A stretch of 64,000 nucleotides of DNA from NCBI GenBank assembly GCA_027487865.1, contig JAIYCT010000002.1, positions 279,038 to 343,037 on the forward strand. The letters run 5' to 3'. Position 1 is the stretch's first letter, and each line of letters opens with the position of its first letter. Of this stretch, positions 8,844-17,658 are shown one piece after another. A model generated the notes under the pieces. The model was not told the origin of the DNA. It ran no database searches and saw nothing but the letters and a program-made list of their open reading frames with translations. The DNA is from Microbacteriaceae bacterium (GTDB taxonomy: Bacteria > Actinomycetota > Actinomycetes > Actinomycetales > Microbacteriaceae). The position numbers and the translations under genes were made by a program.

Positions 8844-9262
8844 GCGACAATTTCGTTGGCTTTGCTCAGTCCCCAAAGCTTGATCCGATGCGTGAAGTTG
8901 TGACAAAGACTGTGGAGCTTTCAGCCAGCTCGGAGATTAAGCTTGCGATTCAACTGATCTCAACCGAAGCGGGACTTTCCAGTTGGCTCGGGAAATTGGC
9001 CAAGTTTGATTTTCGCCAGGGGGCAAAACTCAAATACGGCGAAGCGGGTCATGGCGCAACATTTGCCCTTATTCAAATCCCAAAGCGTTTTGTGGTGGTC
9101 GCCGAGACCTTGGGCGAGGTTGACTTTCGATTCAAAGAGCAAAAGGCAAGCTACCAGCTCAACATCACGGTGAGAAAAGCCCTATTGACTTCAGAGCGTG
9201 AAGCGTGGGAGCAGGATGTCGCAAAGCTGGAGCAGGTGTTTAGGGGGGTAGTAAATGGCTAA
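8840..9262 (+). CDS. SRPBCC/AHSA1-like small protein in the ara operon
   Basis: This 140-aa soluble protein has a general pattern that resembles the START/AHSA1 helix-grip fold. Features are an early strand (VELSASSEIKLAIQLIS), a Trp-containing helix (LSSWLGKLAKFDF), alternating strands (GATFALIQIPKRFVVV) and a long C-terminal amphipathic helix (REAWEQDVAKLEQVFRGV). The assignment is tentative. It is coupled to the preceding gene by a 4-nt overlap and to the LacI-family regulator by an 8-nt overlap. Its ligand and role are unknown. Confidence 0.65.
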   Translation: MSDNFVGFAQSPKLDPMREVVTKTVELSASSEIKLAIQLISTEAGLSSWLGKLAKFDFRQGAKLKYGEAGHGATFALIQIPKRFVVVAETLGEVDFRFKEQKASYQLNITVRKALLTSEREAWEQDVAKLEQVFRGVVNG

Positions 9263-10265
9263 TCCCAAACAGGCGAATATCTATGACGTTGCGCGCCTTG
9301 CCAAAGTCTCACACCAGACCGTTTCGCGAGTTTTGAACAACAACCCTTCGATTCGCCCGGAGACCAAGACTCGAGTTCTAAAAGCAATGGAGTCTTTGGG
9401 CTATCGGCCATCGCTTGCTGCCAGGGCATTGGCATCTTCCAAAACCAAGATGCTTGGAATCCTGTCCTCCGACACCGATTTCACAGGCCCTGCGGCAATG
9501 GTTCACTACATGGAGGCGGCGGCTCGTGCGCAGGGTTACTTCGTTGTGACGGTTGGGATTGATGCCAACGATGAGCAATCTGTTCAGTCCGGTATCGATC
9601 ACCTGATGAAACTTGGTATCGAAGGTCTTGCTCTAGTAACGCCACAGTTGCGTGCGGTTGAAATTGCCAGGGGCGCAGTCACGGGAATTCCGGTTGTCAC
9701 TTTAGACAGCATGTATCGCATGGATGAGCTTGCGGTATCGGTAGATAACTTTGCCGGCGGTGCGACAGCGACTCAGCACCTTATTGATTTGGGTCACAAA
9801 AACATCGTTCACATTTCTGGACCTCAGGGCTGGTTTGAATCAACCACCAGAGCTGCCGGCTACACCGCCACCATGCTCAATGCCAACCTGGTTCCGCAGG
9901 TAATAGATGGAGATTGGCAACTGACAACCGGTTATCGAATCGGTAAGAAACTGGATATCGATTCCAAGGACATAACTGCTTTGTTTATCGCCAACGACAG
10001 AATGTCAATCGGCTTTTTGCACGCGATGCGGGAGCGTGGAATTGATGTTCCAAAACGGTTGAGCGTGGTCGGTTTTGATGACCTTGAGGAAACCGGCTAC
10101 ACGTCCCCGCCGCTAACCACCCTGCGTCAAGACTTCAAAGAGCTCGGAAAGCGTGCCATGAACCTACTGCTTTCAGAGATTGCCGGCACCTCGACCAAAA
10201 AGCTTGAGCGATTGATCCCAGACCTGGTTTTGAGATCCTCAACCGCAGCACCACCAAAGTTATAA
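9255..10265 (+). CDS. LacI-family transcriptional regulator, probable arabinose regulator
   Basis: This 336-aa protein has an N-terminal helix-turn-helix (about 9-30, YDVARLAKVSHQTVSRVL) with the hinge helix SLAARALASSKT. A periplasmic-binding-protein-like sugar domain follows, ending in the usual VVGFDD and PPLTTLRQD segments. It is encoded between araA and araB, overlapping the preceding gene by 8 nt. Three similar palindromes in front of araA, araB and chvE are its likely operators. It would act as a repressor released by arabinose or a metabolite; the effector is inferred. Confidence 0.88.
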   Translation: MANPKQANIYDVARLAKVSHQTVSRVLNNNPSIRPETKTRVLKAMESLGYRPSLAARALASSKTKMLGILSSDTDFTGPAAMVHYMEAAARAQGYFVVTVGIDANDEQSVQSGIDHLMKLGIEGLALVTPQLRAVEIARGAVTGIPVVTLDSMYRMDELAVSVDNFAGGATATQHLIDLGHKNIVHISGPQGWFESTTRAAGYTATMLNANLVPQVIDGDWQLTTGYRIGKKLDIDSKDITALFIANDRMSIGFLHAMRERGIDVPKRLSVVGFDDLEETGYTSPPLTTLRQDFKELGKRAMNLLLSEIAGTSTKKLERLIPDLVLRSSTAAPPKL

Positions 10266-10297
10266 AAGCGTAATGGTTTTTGCCCTTATTTGAAGGG

Positions 10298-10313
10298 ATG
10301 TTATCGCTAACAT
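10298..10313 (+). promoter_or_regulatory. LacI-type operator upstream of araB
   Basis: ATGTTATCGCTAACAT has perfect inverted half-sites ATGTTA/TAACAT around a TCGC centre. It lies 22 nt before the araB start in the 70-bp gap after the regulator gene. It matches the araA site in CGCTAACAT. It could repress araB and, by roadblock, also influence read-through from araA. Confidence 0.75.
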
Positions 10314-10335
10314 TAGGAGCAAGGACGGAGTTGTC

Positions 10336-11997
10336 ATGCCCAGTAGTAAGTACACCATTGGCGTTGATTACGGCACACTCTCAGGCCGAGCCGTCGTGGT
10401 AGATGTTTCAGATGGCACAGAGCTAGCATCCGCAGTTTTTGAGTATCCAAATGCCGTCATGGACCAGGTGCTAAATCGCACCGGAGAGAAGCTCCCTCCC
10501 GAGTGGGCACTTCAAGATCCAAACGACTACGTCGAGGTTCTAAAGCACGCCGTTCCAGAGGCGGTTCGAGCCTCCGGAATCGACCCGAAGGATGTCATTG
10601 GCATCGCCACCGACTTCACCGCCTGCACCATGGTTCCGGTCAAAATCGATGGCACCCCGCTAAACCAGGTGGCAGGTTTTGAAACCAATAAGCACGCCTA
10701 CGTAAAGCTTTGGAAACATCACGCTGCCCAGCCACACGCTGACCGTGTCAACCAGGTAGCTCGCGAGCGAGGCGAGTCATGGCTAAATCGCTACGGTGGA
10801 CAGATTTCCTCCGAGTGGGAGCTGGCAAAGGGCTTGCAAATTCTTGAGGAAGCGCCTGAGGTTTATCAGGCGATGGACAAGTTTGTTGAGGCGGCGGACT
10901 GGATCGTCTGGCAGCTCTGTGGCGTTTACTCGCGCAATGCCTGCACCGCCGGCTATAAGGGAAACCTGCAGGATGGCGCTTATCCATCGAGGGATTACTT
11001 CGCAGCCCTAAACCCAGATTTTGCTGGCTTTGCAGAGGACAAGATTGAGCACCCAATTGGACAGCTCGGCGATGCTGCCGGTTATCTCACCAAAGAGGCT
11101 GCCGAGTGGACCGGCCTTACCGAGGGCATTGCGGTTGCGGTTGGAAATGTGGATGCTCACGTGACCGCTCCAGCTGCCAAGGCAACCGAGCCAGGCCAAA
11201 TGGTTGCAATCATGGGAACCTCTACCTGTCACGTGATGAACGGTGATGTCTTGGCAGAGGTGCCGGGCATGTGCGGTGTGGTTGATGGCGGAATCGTTTC
11301 CGGATACTACGGCTACGAGGCTGGCCAGTCAGGCGTCGGCGACATCTTCGCTTGGTACGTCAAGAACCAAGTCCCACAACGCTATTTCGATGATGCCCAG
11401 AAGGCCGGCAAGTCAATCCACCAGTTCCTAACCGATCTATCTGCCACCCAGGCTGTTGGTGAGCACGGACTTGTGGCACTTGATTGGCACAGCGGTAACC
11501 GCTCGGTTTTGGTCGACCACGAACTATCCGGCATTTTGCTTGGTGCCACTTTGACCACCAAGGCAGAAGATGGCTACCGAGCACTTTTGGAATCAACCGC
11601 TTTTGGAACCCGCAAGATTGTGGAAACCTTTGCGGCATCTGGAGTTCCGGTCAAGGAGTTCATCGTTGCCGGAGGGCTGATCAAGAACCACTTCTTGATG
11701 CAGCTTTACTCCGACATCACTCGCTTGCCACTTAGTGTTTTGGAATCCGAGCAGGGTCCGGCGCTAGGTTCTGCAATTCACGCAGCGGTAGCAGCCAAGG
11801 CTTACCCAAGCGTTCGCGAAGCGGCGGACAAAATGGGCCGAGTATCCAAGGCGCTTTACGTTCCGAATGAAGAGCGTGCCAAGCAGTACGACAGGCTTTA
11901 CGCAGAGTACGAGCTGCTGCACGACTACTTCGGTCGCGGAGTAAATGACGTGATGAAGCGACTAAAGGCGATGCGTCGGGAGGTGCTTGGTGCTTAG
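10336..11997 (+). CDS. araB: Ribulokinase
   Basis: This 553-aa FGGY-family kinase phosphorylates L-ribulose to L-ribulose-5-phosphate using ATP. Visible blocks are the N-terminal phosphate loop GVDYGTLSGRAVVVD, the IGIATDFTACT segment, the ATP-site IMGTSTCHVM, and GYEAGQSGVGDIFAW, which is typical of AraB. Length agrees with the family (~550 aa). A ribosome site (AAGGACGGAG) precedes the ATG. It ends within the start of araD. Confidence 0.97.
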   Translation: MPSSKYTIGVDYGTLSGRAVVVDVSDGTELASAVFEYPNAVMDQVLNRTGEKLPPEWALQDPNDYVEVLKHAVPEAVRASGIDPKDVIGIATDFTACTMVPVKIDGTPLNQVAGFETNKHAYVKLWKHHAAQPHADRVNQVARERGESWLNRYGGQISSEWELAKGLQILEEAPEVYQAMDKFVEAADWIVWQLCGVYSRNACTAGYKGNLQDGAYPSRDYFAALNPDFAGFAEDKIEHPIGQLGDAAGYLTKEAAEWTGLTEGIAVAVGNVDAHVTAPAAKATEPGQMVAIMGTSTCHVMNGDVLAEVPGMCGVVDGGIVSGYYGYEAGQSGVGDIFAWYVKNQVPQRYFDDAQKAGKSIHQFLTDLSATQAVGEHGLVALDWHSGNRSVLVDHELSGILLGATLTTKAEDGYRALLESTAFGTRKIVETFAASGVPVKEFIVAGGLIKNHFLMQLYSDITRLPLSVLESEQGPALGSAIHAAVAAKAYPSVREAADKMGRVSKALYVPNEERAKQYDRLYAEYELLHDYFGRGVNDVMKRLKAMRREVLGA

Positions 11998-12649
11998 CGA
12001 GAAAAAGGTAAGAAAGCAGCTTTCTTTACTGCACGCTCAACTTTGGGATGCCGGGCTGGTTGTTTGGTCGGGCGGAAACATCTCGCAGCGCATCGAGGGC
12101 GGATTTCTGATTAAGCCTTCGGGCCTGGCTTACGACGAACTAACCCCTGAGTCGATGGTGCTTTGCGATCTTGACGGCAATGCCAAAGACAAGTCGCTAA
12201 CCCCATCTTCAGATACCGCTGCCCACGCTTACGTCTATCGAAACATGCCGGATGTCGGGGGAGTAGTTCACACTCACTCGAATTACGCCTGTGGCTGGGC
12301 GGCTGCGGGAAAGCCAATTCCTTGCGTGCTAACCGCTATCGCTGATGAGTTTGGTGGCGAGATTCCACTTGGTCCATTTGCCAAGATTGGTGACGACTCG
12401 ATTGGCCGCGGAATTGTGGAAACTCTTGCCGGGCACCGCTCCAAAGCGGTGTTGATGAAGCAGCACGGAGTATTCACAATCGGCAAGGATGCTAAGGATG
12501 CGCTAAAGGCCGCGGTGATGTGTGAGGACAATGCCAAGAGTGCATTTATCGCCCAGCAGCTCGGCGGCGGATTGCCAATTGCGCAGGCAGACGTCGACGC
12601 TTTATTCAGTCGTTACCAAAATGTATACGGACAGTTATCAAATGAGTGA
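11990..12649 (+). CDS. araD: L-ribulose-5-phosphate 4-epimerase
   Basis: This 219-aa class II aldolase-fold enzyme converts L-ribulose-5-phosphate to D-xylulose-5-phosphate, which enters the pentose phosphate pathway. Zinc-binding HTHS in VVHTHSNYACGW and the KQHGVFTIGKD block are characteristic. GTG 11990 is preferred over TTG 11987 because GGGAGG lies 6 nt upstream of the GTG. The gene overlaps the araB end by 8 nt. Confidence 0.95.
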   Translation: MLSEKKVRKQLSLLHAQLWDAGLVVWSGGNISQRIEGGFLIKPSGLAYDELTPESMVLCDLDGNAKDKSLTPSSDTAAHAYVYRNMPDVGGVVHTHSNYACGWAAAGKPIPCVLTAIADEFGGEIPLGPFAKIGDDSIGRGIVETLAGHRSKAVLMKQHGVFTIGKDAKDALKAAVMCEDNAKSAFIAQQLGGGLPIAQADVDALFSRYQNVYGQLSNE

Positions 12650-12690
12650 GCTTGGCTCGATGACGCATGCGAGACTGTTCCCTGTGGCAA

Positions 12691-12706
12691 ATGTGAGCGG
12701 TAACTT
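12691..12706 (+). promoter_or_regulatory. Weaker LacI-type operator upstream of the sugar-binding protein
   Basis: ATGTGAGCGGTAACTT keeps ATGTGA, the central CG and TAAC of the araA/araB sites but differs at three or four positions. It lies about 150 nt before the chvE start in the 203-bp intergenic gap. A direct repeat GGTAACT (12699 and 12710) overlaps it. This suggests the transporter shares control with the catabolic genes, possibly with lower affinity. Confidence 0.5.
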
Positions 12707-12852
12707 TTTGGTAACTGCCACTGCTATTGCATCAAAAGTTTCGCAGAACCGCTTCCCATTCCGGGCAGTGGCTGCGGGAAGAAATCTGAGCGAGATGGAC
12801 ACGCTCAGATCAAAATCATTCGGAGGTCCGACCGAGAACGAAAGGAACAGAG

Positions 12853-13977
12853 TTGTTTAAGAAACTACTCGGATTCGCAGCTGTAGCTACTGCATCTGCA
12901 ATGGTCCTAGCCGGTTGCGCAAGCACCGCTACCGAGACCACTGAAGGCGGCGAAGAGGCTGTCGCAGGCGGCCTAATCGGTGTATCCATGCCAACCCAGT
13001 CCTCAACCCGTTGGATCTCTGACGGCGAGAGCATCAAGGCTGAAATGGAAGCTCAGGGCTTCGAAGTTGACCTTCAGTACGCTGAAGACGACATCCCAAC
13101 CCAGGTTGCACAGCTTGAGGGCATGCTAACCAAGGGCGCAAAGGCACTGATCATTGCAGCTATCGATGGTACTCAGCTAACTGACGTACTACAGGCTGCA
13201 GCAGATGCTGGCGTTCCAGTTATCTCCTACGACCGTCTAATCCGTGACAGCGCGAACGTTGACTACTACGCAACCTTCGACAACTTCAAGGTTGGCGTTC
13301 AGCAGGCTACTTCGATGCTAGTTGGCATGGGCGTATACGCAACTGAGGACTCCACCTCAGCTGACGGCGCTAACGCTGCTGGTCCATGGAACGTAGAGCT
13401 ATTTGCTGGTTCCCTAGACGACAACAACGCATTCTTCTTCTTCAACGGTGCGATGAGCGTTCTACAGCCACTAATCGACTCTGGCGTACTAGTCGTCAAG
13501 TCTGGTCAGACCACCATCGAGCAGGTTGCAACCCTTCGTTGGGACGGCGCTGTAGCTCAGAAGCGTATGGAAGACATCTTGGTAGGTAACTACGCAGATG
13601 GCTCCATCGTGAACGGTGTGCTATCTCCTTACGACGGTCTAAGCCGCGGTATCATCGCAGCTTTGACTGACGCTGGTTACACCGATCTTCCTACCATCGT
13701 TGGTCAGGACGCTGAGGTTCTATCAGTCAAGGCAATGCTTGCAGGCGAGCAGTACTCAACCATCTTCAAGGACACTCGTGAACTTGCAAAGGTTGCAGCA
13801 GGCATGGCAGTCGCAATTCTCAACGGCACTGAGCCAGAGATCAACGACACCACCACTTACGACAACGGTGTAAAGGTAGTTCCTTCTTACCTACTAACCC
13901 CATACATCGTCACCGTAGACAACTACAAGGAATTGCTAATCGACTCCGGCTACATTGCCGAAGCCGACCTAGGCTAA
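12853..13977 (+). CDS. chvE: ChvE-type multiple sugar-binding lipoprotein
   Basis: This 374-aa protein starts at TTG 12853 with AAAGG upstream. A lipoprotein signal peptide ends in LAGC with Cys22 as the lipid anchor. The mature part is a type I periplasmic binding fold ([40 protein letters not shown]) matching the ChvE/xylose-arabinose-binding family. It captures sugar outside the membrane and delivers it to GguA-GguB encoded next. Leucine is mostly CTA here, which suggests codon adaptation for high expression. A strong stem-loop follows the stop codon. Confidence 0.93.
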   Translation: MFKKLLGFAAVATASAMVLAGCASTATETTEGGEEAVAGGLIGVSMPTQSSTRWISDGESIKAEMEAQGFEVDLQYAEDDIPTQVAQLEGMLTKGAKALIIAAIDGTQLTDVLQAAADAGVPVISYDRLIRDSANVDYYATFDNFKVGVQQATSMLVGMGVYATEDSTSADGANAAGPWNVELFAGSLDDNNAFFFFNGAMSVLQPLIDSGVLVVKSGQTTIEQVATLRWDGAVAQKRMEDILVGNYADGSIVNGVLSPYDGLSRGIIAALTDAGYTDLPTIVGQDAEVLSVKAMLAGEQYSTIFKDTRELAKVAAGMAVAILNGTEPEINDTTTYDNGVKVVPSYLLTPYIVTVDNYKELLIDSGYIAEADLG

Positions 13978-13994
13978 TCACCCTTGATCCGATG

Positions 13995-14024
13995 ATTGAC
14001 CCCCGGGGTAACCCGGGGGTCAAT
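13995..14024 (+). other. Intercistronic stem-loop between chvE and gguA
   Basis: A perfect 13-bp inverted repeat (ATTGACCCCCGGG, loop GTAA, then its complement) lies 18 nt after the chvE stop and 44 nt before the gguA start. No T-tract follows, so it is unlikely to be a full terminator. Such GC-rich hairpins often protect the upstream mRNA from 3' exonucleases, giving more binding protein than ATPase or permease; this function is inferred. Confidence 0.8.
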
Positions 14025-14067
14025 CTTCCAAGTAACCTGTCAGTTAAAAAGAAACAAAGGAGCGCAA

Positions 14068-15603
14068 ATGTCCAACTCAATTCTTGAGATGCGCAGCATC
14101 ACCAAAACCTTCCCAGGTGTAGTGGCATTGGACAAGGTCACCCTGACTGTAGAGCGCGGCGAGATTCACGCGATCTGTGGCGAGAACGGTGCTGGAAAAT
14201 CAACCCTGATGAAGGTTCTCTCCGGGGTTTATCCATTCGGTACTTACAGCGGCGACATCGTTTTTGAAAACAACATCAAGAAGTTTTCCAACATTCGTGA
14301 TTCCGAGGCCGAGGGTATCGTAATCATTCACCAGGAGCTAGCCCTTAGCCCTTATCTTTCGATTGCCGAGAACATCTTTCTGGGCAATGAGATCAAGACC
14401 TTTGGTCTGATCGACTGGAACAAGACCAACCAGGAAGCCGCCAAGCTAATGGCGCGAGTTGGCCTTGAGGAAAACCCAGTCACCGCCATCAAGGACATTG
14501 GTGTTGGTAAGCAGCAGCTTGTTGAGATTGCCAAGGCACTTTCCAAGCGGGTAAAGCTTCTAATTCTGGACGAACCAACCGCCGCCTTGAACGACGAAGA
14601 CTCAGCTCACCTTTTGGACCTGCTTCGTCACCTAAAGGGTCAAGGCATCACCTCGATCATCATCTCTCACAAGCTAAATGAGATTGAGGCGGTTGCTGAC
14701 ACCACAACCATCATTCGCGATGGAAACGCTATCGAGTCGCTCCACATGAAGCAGGATTCGGTTAGCCAGGAGCGCATCATCAAGGGCATGGTTGGTCGCG
14801 AGATGGAGAACCGCTACCCAGCTCGTAACCCAGAAATTGGTGAGGAGATTCTGCGCGTTGAGCACTGGAATGCCTATCACCCAATCGACCGCAACCGCAT
14901 CGTGGTTGATGACATCTCAATGAATGTTCGCCGCGGCGAGATTGTCGGCCTTGCCGGCATCATGGGTGCTGGAAGAACTGAGTTTGCAAGAAGCCTCTTT
15001 GGTCACTCCTACGGAACCAACATCACCGGCAAGGTATTCAAATCCGGTAAAGAGATCAAGGTCAAGACCATCTCCGAGGCGATCGACAACGGCCTGGCTT
15101 ATGCCACCGAAGACCGCAAGAGATACGGCCTGAACCTAATCGAGGACATCAAGCGAAACATCTCTTTGGCATCGCTGAAGTCTTTTGTCTCGATGGGCCT
15201 TGTGAACAACAACGAGGAGTTCAAAAAGGCCAGCGAATATCGCGACTCGATGAACATCAAGGCACCGAGCGTGCTTTCAATCACCGGCCAGCTCTCTGGT
15301 GGAAACCAGCAGAAGGTTGTGCTTTCAAAGTGGATCAACGTAAACCCAGATGTTTTGATTCTGGACGAACCGACCCGTGGAATCGACGTTGGTGCGAAGT
15401 ACGAGATCTACTTAATCATTCAAAGACTTGCAGCCGAGGGTAAGGGAATCATCGTGATCTCTTCTGAGCTGCCAGAACTATTGGGCATCTGCGACCGCAT
15501 TTATGCAATCGCAGAAGGTCGAATCACCGGGGAAGTGCTCCGCAAGGACGCAACCCCAGAACTACTTATGAAATACATGACTATGGAGAAGGGTAGGAGC
15601 TGA
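14068..15603 (+). CDS. gguA: Sugar ABC transporter ATP-binding protein (GguA/MmsA type)
   Basis: This 511-aa protein has two fused ABC ATPase domains. The first has Walker [14 protein letters not shown] and Walker [12 protein letters not shown]. The second has a degenerate Walker A region ([16 protein letters not shown]), signature LSGGNQQKV and [12 protein letters not shown]. It powers the sugar importer with ChvE and GguB. ATG 14068 is chosen because AAAGGAG lies 7 nt upstream and the family begins here; a longer in-frame extension to 13996 would run through the stem-loop. It overlaps gguB by 1 nt (TGATG). Confidence 0.95.
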   Translation: MSNSILEMRSITKTFPGVVALDKVTLTVERGEIHAICGENGAGKSTLMKVLSGVYPFGTYSGDIVFENNIKKFSNIRDSEAEGIVIIHQELALSPYLSIAENIFLGNEIKTFGLIDWNKTNQEAAKLMARVGLEENPVTAIKDIGVGKQQLVEIAKALSKRVKLLILDEPTAALNDEDSAHLLDLLRHLKGQGITSIIISHKLNEIEAVADTTTIIRDGNAIESLHMKQDSVSQERIIKGMVGREMENRYPARNPEIGEEILRVEHWNAYHPIDRNRIVVDDISMNVRRGEIVGLAGIMGAGRTEFARSLFGHSYGTNITGKVFKSGKEIKVKTISEAIDNGLAYATEDRKRYGLNLIEDIKRNISLASLKSFVSMGLVNNNEEFKKASEYRDSMNIKAPSVLSITGQLSGGNQQKVVLSKWINVNPDVLILDEPTRGIDVGAKYEIYLIIQRLAAEGKGIIVISSELPELLGICDRIYAIAEGRITGEVLRKDATPELLMKYMTMEKGRS

Positions 15604-16853
15604 TGTCAGCTTTTATTGAACGCAGTAAAGGTTTCTTCGACTCGATCGGAGACAGACTGCAGGGTGTAAACCTCAGACAGAACGGTATTTTCCTAGCGCT
15701 GATTGCTTTGGTGTTGTTCTTTGCAGCCACCACTCCAAACGCCGCTTCGATTACCCCAACCAACTTCTCTAACCTGGTGGTGCAGAACGGTTACATTCTG
15801 GTTCTCGCCATCGGTATGGTCATGGTCATTATCGCCGGTCACATTGACCTGTCGGTTGGATCGGTTGCCGCCTTTATTGGTGGAGTTGCCGGTATTTTGA
15901 CCGTTCGACCGCTCGAGCAAGATGGCTGGGACTGGCTTCCAGCGCTGCCTTGGTGGGCCGGCATCATCGGTGCCATCCTGGTCGGCGCGATAGTCGGTGT
16001 CTGGCAAGGTTTCTGGGTGGCATACGTCGGTATTCCGGCATTCATCGTGACCCTGGCGGGTATGTTGCTGTTCCGTGGAATGGCGCTTCTTACTTTGCAG
16101 AACTCCAACATTGGTCCATTCCCTGACGAGTTCCGTGCCATCGGTAACGGTTTTCTGGACAAGGAAAAGAACTTCAATGCTCTGATTGGTTTTCCGATTG
16201 ATTACAACCTCACCGCTTTGGTTGTTACCGCGCTCGGTGTAGTTGTTCTTTGGATTGCGGTGCTTCGCCAGCGCAGCGGAAAGATCAAGTACGGACAGAT
16301 CGTTGAGCCTCGCACCTGGTTCTACATCAAGAACATCATTCTTAGCGCCATGGTGCTCTACGTTGGCTTCCAGCTTTCCCAGGCAAACGGTATCCCGATC
16401 ACCTTGATCGTGTTGGCTGTATTGATTGGCGCGTACACCGTGGTGATGAACCGCACCCCATTTGGTCGCTACATCTATGCAATCGGTGGAAACCTTCACG
16501 CTGCAGTGCTCTCCGGTATCGATGTTCGTAAGGTCAACTTCTGGTTGTTCGTGAACATGGGTGCCCTGGCGGCCCTATCCGGTGTGCTAATCGCCGCTCG
16601 TATGAACTCGGCAGTGCCTAAGGCCGGAGACGGTTTCGAGCTAGATGCCATCTCATCGGTATTCATCGGTGGTGCTGCGGTTCAGGGTGGTGTCGGTACC
16701 GTTACCGGCTCCATGATCGGTGGTTTGATCCAGGGTGTCTTGGCAAACGGCATGAACCTAAACTCGGTCGGTATCGACATCCAGATGACCATCAAGGGTC
16801 TGGTATTGCTACTGGCTGTTGCGTTCGACGTTTGGTCAAAGCGCCGCAAGTAA
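15603..16853 (+). CDS. gguB: Sugar ABC transporter permease (GguB/MmsB type)
   Basis: This 416-aa polytopic membrane protein of the BPD_transp_2 (RbsC/XylH) family has about ten hydrophobic helices. Typical blocks are GMVMVIIAGHIDLSVGSV and YAIGGNLHAAVLSGIDV, and the C-terminal AISSVFIGGAAVQGGVG. The longer-than-RbsC length, with a cytoplasmic insert near the middle, is normal for the ChvE-GguAB subgroup. It is the last gene of the arabinose block and is followed by a strong bidirectional terminator. Confidence 0.94.
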   Translation: MSAFIERSKGFFDSIGDRLQGVNLRQNGIFLALIALVLFFAATTPNAASITPTNFSNLVVQNGYILVLAIGMVMVIIAGHIDLSVGSVAAFIGGVAGILTVRPLEQDGWDWLPALPWWAGIIGAILVGAIVGVWQGFWVAYVGIPAFIVTLAGMLLFRGMALLTLQNSNIGPFPDEFRAIGNGFLDKEKNFNALIGFPIDYNLTALVVTALGVVVLWIAVLRQRSGKIKYGQIVEPRTWFYIKNIILSAMVLYVGFQLSQANGIPITLIVLAVLIGAYTVVMNRTPFGRYIYAIGGNLHAAVLSGIDVRKVNFWLFVNMGALAALSGVLIAARMNSAVPKAGDGFELDAISSVFIGGAAVQGGVGTVTGSMIGGLIQGVLANGMNLNSVGIDIQMTIKGLVLLLAVAFDVWSKRRK

Positions 16854-16863
16854 TTCGGATAGC

Positions 16864-16897
16864 AAAAACCCGGGAGGCGAAAGCTTCCCGGGTTTTT
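16864..16897. terminator. Bidirectional terminator between gguB and whiB
   Basis: The inverted repeat AAAAACCCGGGAGGC / GCTTCCCGGGTTTTT with a GAAA loop and T-tracts on both strands ends the ara/ggu transcript and the convergent whiB transcript. Confidence 0.93.
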
Positions 16898-16909
16898 CTT
16901 TAGGTTCTA

Positions 16910-17164
16910 TTAGCTGGCGCGACGAGCTCTTGCGTAGCGACGCTTTAGTGAGCGACGCTCATCCTCAGAAAGACCGCCCCAAACACCAGTGTCCTGGTTC
17001 TCTTTGATGGCGTATTCGAGGCAGTTGGCAGCTACGTTGCACTGGCGGCAAATGGATTTGGCTTGCTCGATTTGCTCCAGCGCTGGTCCGGTGTTGCCCA
17101 CTGGGAAGAAGAGCTCAGGGTCCTCATTGAGGCAACGGGCCTGGTTTAGCCAAGTCATATCCAT
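16910..17164 (-). CDS. whiB: WhiB-family iron-sulfur regulator (WhiB1-like)
   Basis: This 84-aa protein has the four Fe-S cysteines C11, C39, C42 and C48 (C-x27-C-x2-C-x5-C). The GVWGG turn is at 60-64, followed by SEDERRSLKRR and a basic tail that binds DNA. WhiB proteins are found in actinobacteria and their phages; they carry a redox/NO-sensitive [4Fe-4S] cluster and bind the primary sigma factor. The DPELFFPVG segment and size match WhiB1 best. It stands alone, ending at a shared bidirectional terminator. Confidence 0.94.
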   Translation of the reverse strand: MDMTWLNQARCLNEDPELFFPVGNTGPALEQIEQAKSICRQCNVAANCLEYAIKENQDTGVWGGLSEDERRSLKRRYARARRAS

Positions 17165-17277
17165 AATGTTCTGTTATTCCTAAGTTTTCAAACCGAAATC
17201 CCGCCAATCAAGCGGGTAAAGTCAATGTTGCAACCCCCAAATGGTTTCACAACTGGGAGAGGAAATCAAGACCCAAA

Positions 17278-17658
17278 ATGTCTAACCCAGGACTCAAGTT
17301 GGTTATTTCCGCGAGTGTTATTGCGATTCAGTCCCTAGCTATCTGGGGTTTACTGGCGTGGGTAGTAGTCCTGATTTTTGTTGAGACTCCAACATCCTTG
17401 GTGTCTGCACTGTTTCTGGTCGGCCTTTTGATTGCAGCTGGATTGTGGAGCAGCAACATTGTGCTCGGGCTTTGGCGCAGGTCACGCTGGGCTCACACGC
17501 CAGCCATGGTGCTTCAGCTTTTGATCGCCTCTATCGGAGTTGCCAGCTTTGCGGGAGAGTTTGGCAATTTACTCATCGGTGTTTTGCTTTTGGTTCCAGC
17601 GACGGCAGTTTTTGTCCTGCTGTTTAGTAAGTCAGTTCGAGAGCTGTTTCAGCGCTGA
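17278..17658 (+). CDS. Membrane protein of unknown function
   Basis: This 126-aa protein has four predicted helices (about 8-34, 38-62, 74-95, 98-116) and a short basic C-terminus. A ribosome site GGGAGAGGAAA lies about 15 nt upstream. No recognised family or motif. It is divergent from whiB (113-bp gap) and overlaps the end of the convergent peroxiredoxin by 10 nt. Confidence 0.7.
   Translation: MSNPGLKLVISASVIAIQSLAIWGLLAWVVVLIFVETPTSLVSALFLVGLLIAAGLWSSNIVLGLWRRSRWAHTPAMVLQLLIASIGVASFAGEFGNLLIGVLLLVPATAVFVLLFSKSVRELFQR

Noticed and set aside
10336-11997. Possible xylulokinase or other FGGY kinase instead of ribulokinase
   Set aside because: Length (~550 aa), AraB-type blocks and the araA/araD context favour ribulokinase.
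12522-12860. Plus-strand open frame spanning the araD end and the chvE leader
   Set aside because: It overlaps araD in another frame, has no ribosome site, and crosses the operator-like sequence; the gap is better read as regulatory DNA.
15693-16499. Long open frame (268 codons) on the minus strand inside gguB
   Set aside because: It lies entirely antisense to a clear ABC permease and has the low-hydrophobicity His/Asn/Asp-rich composition of a reverse-frame shadow.
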